From Cucumis sativus (taxonomy: Eukaryota; Streptophyta; Magnoliopsida; Cucurbitales; Cucurbitaceae), in NCBI RefSeq assembly GCF_000004075.3, contig NC_026657.2, positions 25,886,408 through 25,950,407 of the forward strand: a stretch of DNA of 64,000 bases, written 5' to 3'. Below the pieces are notes generated by a model. The model was not told the origin of the DNA. It was given only the letters and a program-made list of their open reading frames with translations, and ran no database searches. This document shows, piece by piece, positions 23,463 to 34,189 of the stretch. The translations under genes were made by a program, and so were the position numbers. Numbering within the stretch: position 1 is the stretch's first letter; the number at the start of each line of letters is the position of its first letter.

Positions 23463-24075
23463 GAGGGTTAAAAAATTCGGTTAAACCCAACCCAACCCAA
23501 ATTAATATATATATATATATAATAAAAAAAACAAATTAGGGTTTTCTTTTTGCGCAACGCAGACGCACAATTCGCCTCTCCCTCACACAACGTCGCACAG
23601 TCAGCCTCTTCCTCGCACAACCTCGCGTTTCTCATCCAGCGTCTCAGCTCTCCAATGTCTCCTCCTCCTTCTTAGCTCTCCGACGTCTCCTCCTCCATCT
23701 CAGATCCAATCCAAGACACATTTGTTATCGTCTGAACCCGAGACGACAAAACCTGTATGTTTCGTTCATCTTCGATCTCAACCTCTGTAGGCCGATCTCA
23801 TATCTTAATCCCTCCTCCTTCTCCTATCTGACTCTTCTTCGTCTTCAAGACTTGTCCGTCCGTCTCCTCCGCAAGTCGATCTCATACAACCCGACAACCA
23901 TTAGAAACTAAAAACAACTATACAATCTGACCATGCAAAACCCAACCCAACCCATATTTTACAAGTTGGGTTAAAAACTAAATTCGGGTTATTCGGATTG
24001 CCAACCCAAATAACCCAAAAATATGGGTTGGGTTGAGAATGTCTCCCAACCCAACCTAACCCGATTTCACCCCTA
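23463..24075 (-). mobile_element. hAT-like non-autonomous element nested in the Copia element
   Basis: The right end reads CACCCCTA at 24068-24075, the complement of TAGGGGTG, a common plant hAT terminus. The left end GAGGGTTAAAA is a degraded match. Subterminal blocks are built from AACCCAACCC/GGGTTGGGTT words. The core (23540-23900) is C/T-rich and shows no transposase. It splits Copia coding sequence after TLIHSD. The flanking 8-mers (CAAGGTTG, GTCACTAT) do not match, so class assignment rests on ends and on the related copy at 40405. Confidence 0.55.
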
Positions 24076-24432
24076 GTCACTATGGATAAGAGTGAACGAC
24101 TGAGTTAGTTTATGTGGTTGTGAGGGAAATGAGATCTGATGTTGTTTGGCCTGAATACACACATTACAAGATAAAGAGGAGACATCAACTTTAGAGAAAA
24201 GATGGAAAAATAAATACTTCATATATTTAGAGTTTGGCTTGCCCAACTGAAAGTGCCATAACATTCAATCTTGTTATAAAATAATAATATGTGAAGACAA
24301 TAAACTAGTCCTAGAGATACTGCTATCAACAATATCATCATCAAGGAGATAAAGTCTCCTACTATGTCGGATAGTGTTGATAATTCTCCCCAAGCTCAAG
24401 TTCGAAAAAGAAACAGATTCAAGTAAGAAAGT

Positions 24433-24516
24433 AGCTTTGCAGTTTTAATTCACAAGTGATAGCTTTGCAGTTTTAATTCACAAGTGATAGCTTTGTAGTT
24501 TTAATTCACAAGTGAT
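24433..24516. repeat. 28-bp tandem repeat, three units
   Basis: Three near-identical 28-bp units at 24433-24460, 24461-24488 and 24489-24516 lie within the decayed Copia pol region. The original coding segment was amplified in place. Confidence 0.9.
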
Positions 24517-24756
24517 CTTGCTTATGGATAGCAAATTATAGAAAGTCTTAGACACATGCAAAACATTTCGGAGAACTTGGCGATTGGGACTAAAGAACCA
24601 TCAACTATCCATAAGCAAGATTAATTTTTCCCTTCTTTCCGCCAAGCCCTTCATAAGGAAAATTTTGTCCCTTTCCAACAATTGGGCTAAAGAACCATCC
24701 ACTATATTTTGATCTTTTCATTACCAGCACACAGAATATAAGAGATATTCATGTTG

Positions 24757-24961
24757 TGTTAAAAGTAGTGAACTACAGTAGACACTGAGTTACGTGGAAA
24801 CCCAAGTACCGGAAGAAAAACCACGATCGACTTTCTTATTAATATCTCATATTCACAAAAGATACAAAAGGAAAGATAAATAGATTACAAGTTATGATAA
24901 AAAGAAAAAAAAGAAAAAAATATTAGGGTAAATTCTTGGACCAAACCCATTAATTCAAACA
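24757..24961 (-). repeat. 5' LTR of the Copia element
   Basis: This 205-bp repeat starts TGTTAAAAGTAG and ends TTCAAACA on the plus strand. It is the partner of 22916-23129. The expected tRNA primer binding site next to it (below 24757) is not recognisable. Confidence 0.85.
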
Positions 24962-27732
24962 ATTACGACTATAAATATTGTTGTTCTTATAGTTGAAAAA
25001 AGTTATAAAAAATTTGACATCTTCATTGTTACTATTATCGCTTGACCCTAAAAAGTAAAGGTTGAACATTAGTAGTATATTTGATAAAAATTCATAAGTT
25101 AAATAAATGCGAACAAAATGAAACCATTTATGTTTATGATTCATGCCCATTAAAATGGTCATTATAGCTATTACTATTGTTATCCATGTTCGTAGAACTT
25201 ACGAAATTTATAGATTTCTTTTATATACAAATAACCCATTTTTTATTACCAAAAATTATGTTATTTGACCCCTATTTCGAAAAAAAATCAATACATGTAC
25301 TTTTCTTTCCGAAATTAGAATTGAGGAAAATCTCAGTAATAATAATTAAGCATATAATAACATTTATAAAAAAATTGTAAATATAGCATAATCAATTATG
25401 GATAGATTCTTATGATATATGACTGATAGACCAATATTACTACATTTGTAACATGATCTATTAGTGATAGATCACAATATTTTTATTCCACCTAAGCATC
25501 CGGTCACCAATTATCGATTGACAAAAGAAAACTAAAAAAAAAAAGAAAAAAACTTTTTAAGTAATATTTTGTTTGCAATTGAAAGGAAGGTATGTAGGAA
25601 AGTAATGGTGAAAATAAGAGGGTACAAACTATTGTTTGTATCCGAGGGACCCACTGTCACATTCAGACTTCCTCTTCGTTTCAGCCCATCCTCTCTTACT
25701 CTCTCCTCAATGCACTTGCTTCTTCCAAAAAAAGAAAAACAGTTTGGAACATGAGTGAAAGGTTATTATCTTCATCATTTTCAAAACTTGAGTCAAACAG
25801 CATTGAAAAATTTTGTAAGAGAAAAAGGGCTTTTCCCTTGTGTGCAGTGACAGACTTTGCCTTCTTCACCTTTCTTACCTACCTTTTCAGTATCCAAACC
25901 TTTTTTTTCTTTTCTTTTCTTTCTTTCAATATATAAAACACAAGTCTATAAGTTTTGTCTACATTATTTTACTTTCTTAAATATCTAAATTTCCTATTAC
26001 GTCTTAACAAACACTTCTCTTCATCTTTTTCTTTTCATTAAAAAATTTGTTTTCTCCCTTCCCTTGGATATTCTCCTCCTCTGCCTCCATTTTAAATATA
26101 TAATTGATATTACTTGGAGCCAACGCATACCCACTCAATTTTAAAATATGTTACTCCAAATTAAACAAATTTAGTTTAATGGTTTTTACTATCATTTATA
26201 ATTTGTCCTCTATTTTATAAATACTTGGGTTCTTCCTAACAATTTACCTATTATAAAACCAATCTCTTTTTATCTTTTACGTATGATTCTTTTTCCAATC
26301 TTAAGTATATTGTTAGAGAAAACTTTAGATATATTATAGCTAACTTATCACAACTTAGTTGGAAACAAATACATTTAAGGTAGATGATATAATAAGGCTT
26401 GGATATGAATACAATCAAATACTTAAATAAAGCATCAAAACTTTTTTTTGGATACTATACTAAATAAGCAAACTTCAAGATCACTCCCATTCAAATGTGA
26501 TGCCGATTCATTCATGTTCTCCTCCTAAACTCGAGGCATTACATATAGACTAGTTGTTGGATACTATACTAAATCTACCTTCACTTATCAACATAAGATT
26601 TTAGGTTGAATTGGTAATTTAAAATGATATCGGAGAAGGTGGTATAAGGAGGTTCTATGTTCAAGCCCTTGTAACGTTATTTCCTCTCCATTTAATATAA
26701 ATTTCCACTTGTTGGGTATTGCTTGATATTTCAAGCCCATATGTGAGAGGAGTGCCAAATTTCTTTCACTATAGAAATATATACACACATATATCCAACA
26801 TTTCTTACCCAGTTTTATAAAACTAAATTATTTAAAAGAAGAAATGAATCATTTATGGTCTTTACTCGTATAAAGTAAGTGATTCGTTCTTTCCTTTTCA
26901 AAATGAAAACATACGTAAATAAAATTCAATACATTAAAGCTACACTAAAGCTATAGAGGCGTATTTATGTGAGAAATACATACAGATTAGACTCAAATTA
27001 ATAAAATAAAATCTCATCATCAACCCTTTAGTTAAAGCTTTTGTTATAGTGTTTCACTTCAATTTTTTAAAAAAAAAGTTTGTTATTTGTTTGGGTAAGT
27101 TTAATTTTATGACATTTGAGCTTCTTATTTCATTAACAGTTTTATGTAGATTATTCAACCCTTTTCTGACTTGTGGAGATTTGACTATTTCTCTAGATTT
27201 TGTATGTGATTACAACATGCATGTGTCTTCACATATATACGATCAACTGGACCGGTATGGGGGTGATTTTTGTGTCGAAGACCTAGAGTTGATTTAAGTC
27301 ATATAGTCAGAGAGTCCTTAAAGAAAACCTTTGTGCTTGTAGAATGTATGTTGTACCTCAGGTTGTTGATTGAGGAGTGGATGAGAGTGTGGACATCACA
27401 ACTATTAGGGGAGCCCAACAAGACAAGTAAACTTGGTAGAATCACACTTAGGGGAGTTTGTTTGTTGTGATGCAGGGTTCAGCACAATCGGTTGATCTTG
27501 GTATCGGACTTTTGCTAAAAATGCAACTAGTAGGACATCCTTAGTTGTTCATGTAAGTGTTAATTCTTTAGAATGGTTTTCTACTGTTGTTAGTAGTGTA
27601 TGAAAATAAGGTAATATAATGTTAAATGTAGGTTCTTCTTCTGCTTTAAATGAGAAAAATGTATTTGAGAAAGTAAAGAAATGCTTTCAAAGTAATTTTA
27701 GATAATAATAGTCAAGAACAATTTTCAATTTA
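24962..27732. other. Intergenic DNA between Copia and CACTA elements
   Basis: AT-rich with no supported gene. A palindromic ATCTATTAGTGATAGAT word near 25450 belongs to a dispersed motif also seen near 45850 and 50330. The segment 26490-26545 resembles 17385-17450 (GATTCATTCATGT... and ...CTCGAG...TTACA), so both may be pieces of one repeat family. A degraded primer-binding-site-like unit is listed separately. Confidence 0.35.
26590..26790 (+). repeat. Possible TRIM/LARD-like retroelement remnant
   Basis: The text GAATTGGTAATTTAAAATGATATCGGAG resembles a decayed TGGTATCAGAGC primer binding site. It is followed by a TTCAAGCCC block and a TTTCCACTTGTTGGG...TTTCAAGCCCATATGTGAG block, an arrangement I associate with small non-coding retroelements in cucurbits. 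No terminal repeats were identified. Confidence 0.3.
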
Positions 27733-27753
27733 CACTACTACAAAAATTGGTTT

Positions 27754-28165
27754 ACTTGACGTGAATACATTGTCAAGTAAACGTATACTTGACGTTTTTA
27801 AAAGCGTCAAGTAATCGACTGTCAAGTATAGTCGCGTTACTTGACACTAAAAAAATGTTAAGTATACATTTACTTGACATTGTATTAACGTCAAGTAATC
27901 TATCGCATTTGATGCTTATTATGTGTCAAGTAAGGTCATATAAATGACGCATTTTACGTGTCAAATAAAGTCCTATAATTGACGGTTTTTGCACGTCAAG
28001 TAAGATTATATACTTGACACTATTTACATGTCAAATAAGATAATATACTTGACACTATTTACCCATCAAGTAAGATAGTATACTTGACACTATTTATCCA
28101 TCAAGTAAATTTTTATATTTAATTCAAGTGAAATAGTATATTTGACATGTATTTAATGTTAAGTA
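27754..28165. repeat. Left subterminal array of ACTTGAC/GTCAAGT inverted pairs
   Basis: Examples are ACTTGAC at 27754-27760 and 27787-27793, with GTCAAGT at 27772-27778 and 27806-27812. Further right the unit settles to about 42 bp, roughly TACTTGACACTATTTACCCATCAAGTA plus spacer. CACTA subterminal repeats are known transposase-binding sites; that role is inferred. Confidence 0.85.
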
Positions 28166-29984
28166 TATCATTTATTAATATATTTAATACACAATTTTTC
28201 ATTTCTTGCATTAGGTACATTCATTTCAATAAAACACCAAACCATCAACAAAATAAATTATTCAACTAGTAGATTTACAACAAAAAAATGATGAATAATT
28301 TAGTATAATTAATAAACCAACAATAATTTCATTAATCTCAACAATGTCATCAACAATTACACAATTTCAATCCAATATAGTTAGCTAAAATTTACTATAT
28401 GTGGCATGTTCTAAATCAATAATAATAGCTATCTTCATAATATGTCGTTGGATGGTCGATAGAGATGTCGCAAGAGAGGAATAAACAAAATATTTCCCTG
28501 TGCATATCTTCATAATAAGTCGTTGGATGGTCGGTAAAGATATTAAAGAGAGGATTGTTTTTCAAGTTCTCCCACACAACTGCTCTTGCACCTCTGTAGG
28601 TTCAATTAAATTGTCAAAACACAACAAAGTCAAACTTCTATACCCTATTAGTGTTGTATTCAAACCTGTTCTATTCTAGGAATGTAAAAAACTAATAATG
28701 ACATAACCAACATGCACCTTATGTAATAACCACCTTCTGGGTCATTGTTAACATCATAAAACAATCCACGAAAATAGACGATGATAGAGCAAGGAGTTTC
28801 AAGGGGGATTAGGTGGGTTTTCATTTTCTAGGGAGGACAGTATGGAGGAACAATGATGGACCCTCGTTCAAGCAAACATGGTTCCTTTGTCCAAAAGTTT
28901 GAACCAAAGTTGCAGGTTGGAGCAAGGAAAGAATTCCACGGTCAATAGCCTTCTCTTCCTACAACAATACAACAATCAAGATTCAAGAGAAAGGATCATT
29001 GCATTTTTCTCTCAGCCACAACAAGTGATGATAATTCACATACTTGAACACAAATCTAGTCTAAACACTATTAATTTCATGGCTCAAATATTGGATCACC
29101 ACTAAATCAACAAGTTTAATTAGTTAAATAATATATATAACCATTTATAAAAATTCTTAATGCACTTATTTTATGGATTTGAAAATGAGCACAAACCAAA
29201 AAATGAGCACAAATCCTCGTAGTCTTAAGCCAAATTTATCATTAATGCCATTACAAAAACAATTCATATAAGAAACAAAATGATTAGAAAAAATCACGTA
29301 CCTTCTCTCTTTTATGCATGAGCATTGCTAAGCGTAGACGTAGAAATCCTAACAAAATATGCAACACATAATCTCTAAGAAACCTAGGGCTCACATAACT
29401 ACACACTAAACTAAGTGAATGAGTTGATGACCATAATGAAACTCCAAGTATCGAGGCAAAGATGAGAAGCAAAAATACTAGATTAACATCGTAATTACAT
29501 AACGATTATATTGTATTCCCATACTTTGAATTTTTTGTATGGGAGAGAGAAAAGTGGGAGGGAAATGTTGGAGGGAAAAAGTAAAAAATGAGGAAGAAGT
29601 AAAAAAGAAATTATGTTTTTTTTAAAAAAAAAAACATAAAAAAATGATTATGTTTTTTTTTTTAAAGAACATAAAAAACTGAAATTCTATATTTTTTTTT
29701 AAAAAAAACATATGCTCATGTTATTTTCGTTGTCATATGTATAAATTTTGAGTCGTCATAAATGCATATAAAAAATTTAGGGTCTTTCGTCACGTAAATT
29801 ACGTTGGCATAAATATGTCTAAAAGGCGTGGGATCTTTCGCCACGTAAATTAAGTCGACAAATGTTTAAAATATTTATCCACACATGATACTTGACCATA
29901 AATTAAAATAAACGTTGGTAGAAATCCAACTAAAAAAATTTAAAAGAGGGAAATAAAAAGTATTTTTATATTTTTATACTTGAC

Positions 29985-30486
29985 AAAATAAAAATGTTAA
30001 CTATACTTGACATGAAAAAGATGTCAAGTAAAAGTTGCATTATACTTGACACTAAAAGACTGTCAAGTAAATTATGCACTATACTTGACGTGGAAAAAAA
30101 CGTCAAGTAAAAGCTATCGTAAAATAATTCAAAATTTCATGAAATTTTGCTGTATTCAAACTATACTTGATATTTTGTTCGCGTCAAGTAAAAGTTCGTT
30201 ATATTTGACGTTTTGTTCATGTCAAGTAAAAGTTCGTTATACTTGACATTTTGTTCTCGTCAAGTAAAAGTTCGTTATACTTGATGCGAATAAAACGTCA
30301 AGTAAAATCTCTCTTATACTTGACGCGAAAACAACGTCAAGTAAAAACTAATGTAAAATAGTTTGAAAACTTTCGTGAAAGTTTCCCCTTTTTTAAACTA
30401 TACTTGACGCTTTTCTTTTGAAATGATCATTACTTGACGTTTTTTTAATAAAAATGTCAAGTATGTAAAAGTACATAGTGTCAAGT
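29985..30486. repeat. Right subterminal array of ACTTGAC/GTCAAGT inverted pairs
   Basis: This array mirrors the left one, with final copies ACTTGAC at 30432-30438 and GTCAAGT at 30456-30462 and 30480-30486. Each pair can form a small hairpin. Confidence 0.85.
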
Positions 30487-30593
30487 AAAGTAGATTTTGT
30501 AGTAGTGTTAGAACTACAATATCAAATTTGAGGTCTGTTTAGTTCAGATGTTTGCATAAGGCTGCAAATGGTAAGTTAGGGCATCTCGTTATT

Positions 30594-31660
30594 ATTGGGT
30601 TTTATGTTCTAAAACTCGTAGATAGTAAATGAAATTCATTGATTGTTATTAATCAGGTGTTATTATTATAATTTCAATATAACGTTATTGATTATATTAT
30701 TAGTTTTGATTTAATAACCTAAATCCAATAAACTAACATCTTAAGCTATTTGATGAGTTTTGAATAGTATGTAGAGACATACAGGAATCGATGTTTGATA
30801 TACAACTTAAAGGGTCTATAATATAGGGATAAAGTTGAATACCTTTATTTTGGTAACACTATGGATACGATCTACTTTGTGTTTGATACAAACGCAATGA
30901 TCTAACGCGTTCGTGTAGGTAACATGCGAGTGACGGTATCCTATGCAATGAGTTTGCATAAGATCAGACCACAAAATAGTAACCACTAGATGTAACTCCA
31001 TTAACTATATAGATTTCCATTTCATTAGATGACCTAGGTAACTTAATCTTAATCTTGAGTGAATTATGAATTTCTATTCGCGAGAAATTATCTTTTGATT
31101 TGTATGGGTGAAAGTGGCCAGATCTCTGACTTAATATGCTTAATTATCATTTAGAGGATAAGACTGAGTGAGGAGTTGAGAACATAATCACACAAGATGT
31201 AATTCACTCATTTTTTTATTTTAGGAAAAGTAGATGAGTGTTCCCTCAAAATGGTGTCTGTGGAACTTGAACAAAGAGTCATACTCTCTTAATAGCACGA
31301 GAGGGGTTATGTTTAGTGGTTGGACCATAAACATGTTGTTCATTAGAGACTCATTGGTATTTAATTAATAATTAGAACTAACCTAAGGGTAAAACGGTAA
31401 TTTGACCTAACTAGTGTTACGAACCCTTGTGAAAGACTAACTTACTGTTATTGGTCTAGATCTGTGGATGCAAAAATATGTGAATAGTGAGAAGAGTTAA
31501 GCTATGAATCTTTAGTGAAGTGTAACACGGTTAACGAATATTAATTGGTTAATGAGTTTAGCCAATTAATCTCAAATCGTTGTACCTTTTGATATGTAGG
31601 TCCATTAGGTCCCCTTCCTAGCTCATAAAGTATAATGATATTTATTTATATTTGTTATAA
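30594..31660 (+). repeat. LTR-like dispersed repeat, copy 1
   Basis: From TATTGGGTTTTATG it is homologous in the same order and orientation to 59042-60419. Shared blocks include TTTATGTTCTAAAACTCGTA, TTTGGTAACACTATGGATAC (CTGGTAACACTTTGGATAC in copy 2), and TAGGTCCATTAGGT near 31600. It has no coding capacity. The right end is uncertain, because AT-rich sequence follows to about 32130. It may be a diverged solo LTR. Confidence 0.65.
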
Positions 31661-32268
31661 TTTGAAATGTTCAAATTTACTTTTGAAATTAATATAATGT
31701 ATGGTGATACATTATAATATAAAGTTTATATTTTAATTAAACTTTATTATATAAATTTAATTTTGGATATAATTCAAAATTAATTTATGAGAGAATAAAA
31801 TGTTTAAATGAGTTCAAATATTAATATGAATTAGTTTCATACAAAAACTATAGGTTAAAATTTAATATATATAATACACATTAAACCTATAGGTGATGAG
31901 AGAAATTTATATTTGAATATGATTCAATTTTGGACTAAACTAAAGGTAAGATATTTAATTTAGAAATTAATTATACTTTAGTTTAATTTGATTTAATTAA
32001 ATTAATTAAATTAAAATATAGGTTATATCATAGCTATTCATTTAAATATGATTTAAGTGAAATATTATTAAATATAATTTAATTAATTTTTATAAATATA
32101 AAAAAAACAAGAAAAATATTTACAGCCCGTACAATAAAATGAAAAAACCTATGAAACTAGCCATTTTTTTTTATAAATATTTTAGATTTGTCATTCATTT
32201 TCATCGTCTTTCTTCCGCAGTTTTTCTTTTATTTTTTTCAAACTGTTATTTGGTTCAAGATTGTATAC

Positions 32269-32351
32269 CAAATCTAAACTATCATTTTTCAAATCTAAAC
32301 TACCATTTTTCAAATCCAAACGATCATTTTTCAAATCTAAACAATCATGTA
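32269..32351 (+). repeat. 21-bp minisatellite, four units (family copy 1)
   Basis: Units of the form CAAATCTAAACTATCATTTTT start at 32269, 32290, 32311 and 32332. Because 21 is a multiple of three, the array stays open in frame on both strands and makes heptad-like reading frames that should not be called genes. Related arrays lie at 45201 and 53712. Confidence 0.9.
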
Positions 32352-32970
32352 CCAAAAAATTGTTTAGATTTAGATACCCAAATTTAAACAATCGTACACC
32401 AATTTTTTTTTGAAAAAATTGATTTAGATTTAACTCCAAATCAAAACGACCGTGTAGAAAATAATAGTTAAATTTAAACAACCATTTTCTAAATAGATTA
32501 TGCAGGCTAAATGCTAATTAATCACGAACATATGGTCTTTTTCTGTTTTTGAAATTGTTCTATAGACTAAAAAATATTTTGTAGCTTTGTTATATTTTTG
32601 TAAAGAAACTCATTAATTTAGATTAAATAAATTAATTTAATATTTATTTAATTTTAAATAAAATAAAATAAATGAAAAATGTGGGTGGTTGTCCCAGGTA
32701 ACACCTTCTTCTTTCTAATTGTGTTTTGAAACATCAATTTCATTTTCTTCCCAACCGACTCCTAAAAATTATGAAGGTTTAATGTTTAAAATGCAATTGA
32801 TTTTAATTTAATTAAATGTCTTTAATGTTTAAAAGCTTGATCATATATCAATCACATGGTAATAAGACGATTGATTGAATTTTGGTAGAATAGTTTATGA
32901 CATTATTTATTGAGCTTATCTCAAATAAACGTAGAATAGCAATTAGATAACACAATCAATATCAAATAGC

Positions 32971-33092
32971 AATTAGGCTTCGGTCTCGACCTTCGAGGTC
33001 GAGTGGCCTAATTGATTTGCTTTCTCATCTTTAATATTATCAAAATGAGAAGGGAGAGTTGGCTTTAGCCTTCGAGGTCAATGAAGGCCAAC
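32971..33092. repeat. Two neighbouring hairpins sharing a CCTTCGAGGTC core
   Basis: Hairpin 1: AATTAGGC (32971-32978) pairs with GCCTAATT (33006-33013), and an inner CTCGACC (32985-32991) pairs with GGTCGAG (32997-33003) around TTCGA. Hairpin 2: GTTGGC (33058-33063) pairs with GCCAAC (33087-33092), enclosing the same CCTTCGAGGTC word. Function is unknown. Confidence 0.75.
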
Positions 33093-34189
33093 TAGGTCAC
33101 AACTTAATTTGAATATTAGCATCTATGTTGGGCTAGTTTCATATTGGTATATTTGGTATGAGACAATTTTGAGTTCCTTTCTTAATCTTTCCTTATCGAG
33201 ACATTTTCTATAATTTAATCCACTTTTTATCTTTCTAAATATTCAAAATTTGGTTAAAATATTTTAAGAAAATCTTAAATTTGTTTCTTTCGTATTAGTT
33301 TATTGATATATTTTTTTTCTTTTTGAAAAATAATTAAATTTGCAGATATGATTGTTTTTATTATTCTTATTCTTATCCCTTATTATTATTATTTAATAGA
33401 TGTGAACAACGAGTAACTTCACAAAATTTAGAACATTAAAAATAAAAATAGAATAATATTAGAGGCAAATAAAATGATATTTTAAACAAAAAGTTATCAA
33501 CTAACTTTATGAAGTAAAAGTGATTGTTTGGAAAAGAAAAGTTGGAATTAAAAAGCACCCACACCAACACCCACCTATTGTATCTTTGCATTTCTATTTT
33601 CCAAAGTCATTTTCTTTTCATTCCCAAGGAAAGAAAAAGTTGGAAATTTAAAACTAAAATTGAATGAAAGAAGAAAAGAAAAGGTAATTTCTTTTTTAAA
33701 AATGACATACTTTGTCTAGTAAAGAAGAAAAAGAAAAAAGTTAGAAAAAAAAAAAAGAAGAAGAGATTCTTCCTCACTTAATTATTGTTATTATTTACTA
33801 TCTCTAAAGATAATAATATGGTGTTACTTTTTTTTCTTTTCTTTTTGAGATACATAATTATGGTGTCACTTTTCTCTCTTTCAACTCCCATATAATTTGA
33901 TGTCCACAATCAATTCCCACGCCCAAATATGTTTCTTTCTTTTTTTAGTTAAAATTTCATTTTCCACCTCTCACTAAATTATCTTAAATTTACTTACCAT
34001 CCTATTTCTATTTTCAATTTCAAAACACCCCTAAAATAAATTTACAAAAATCATTTTATAAAATAATATGATTTAGGATAAACGTTTAAACTCAACTTTT
34101 ACAAAAATGAATGAATTTTAAGTAATTAATATTTTCCTAATTTGTATGAAACACTCCACCTACCACCTTTTACAATTATCACCTCCCAA

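Larger units (their letters stand above)
23130..24756 (-). pseudogene. Copia polyprotein fragments
   Basis: On the minus strand, in reading order: at about 24500-24640 protease-proximal text resembling the ...DGSL...LHVSKTFYNLLSISK region; at 24264-24076 LWHFQLGKPNSKYMKYLFFH and VDVSSLSCNVCIQAKQH, the GAG-pre-integrase zinc-finger domain, ending TLIHSD where the insert begins; at 23408-23290 the linker with LPTNQVPWKTYYRGNLKKE; and at about 23215-23135 VLTKGRLKQSFDFCVSKLG, the pol C-terminus just before the stop and polypurine tract. Reading frames shift between blocks, and a large deletion removed RT and most of RNase H near 23225. Confidence 0.8.
22916..24961 (-). mobile_element. Deleted Copia LTR retrotransposon with nested hAT-like insert
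   Basis: Direct repeats 22916-23129 and 24757-24961 have matching TGTTA...AACA ends and are the LTRs. Between them, on the minus strand, are protease-proximal, GAG-pre-integrase and post-integrase pieces, then the pol C-terminus. The polypurine tract GAGAGGGAG abuts the 3' LTR at 23130. PBS and gag, and most of integrase, RT and RNase H, are gone. A hAT-like element interrupts it at 23463-24075. No target duplication is visible. LTR divergence is considerable, so insertion is old. Confidence 0.85.
27733..30507. mobile_element. Non-autonomous CACTA transposon with complete ends
   Basis: The left end is CACTACTACAAAA at 27733 and the right end TTTTGTAGTAGTG ends at 30507. The terminal 28 bp are inverted repeats matching at 24 of 28 positions. 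The target duplication is TTA (27730-27732 and 30508-30510), the 3-bp length typical of CACTA elements. Both subterminal regions (27754 to about 28165; about 29985 to 30486) are packed with ACTTGAC words and inverted partners GTCAAGT. The outermost copies sit exactly 21 bp inside each end. The 1.8-kb core (about 28200-29970) has no transposase I can recognise, so it must have moved in trans. Length is 2775 bp. Confidence 0.9.
31661..34189. other. AT-rich intergenic DNA
   Basis: No supported gene. It contains a 21-bp minisatellite (32269-32351) and two GAC-CTTCGAGGTC hairpins (32971-33092), described separately. 33400-34130 is low-complexity, A/T-rich with purine and pyrimidine runs. Confidence 0.4.

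Noticed and set aside
27754-28165. CRISPR-like regular repeats in the ACTTGAC array
   Set aside because: Units are inverted pairs with variable spacing inside a CACTA transposon with proven ends, in plant nuclear DNA; not a CRISPR array.
32139-32481. Overlapping open frames on both strands with heptad-like repeats (FSNLNYH-type)
   Set aside because: They arise because the 21-bp minisatellite is a multiple of three and lacks stops. The repeats, not a protein, explain them.
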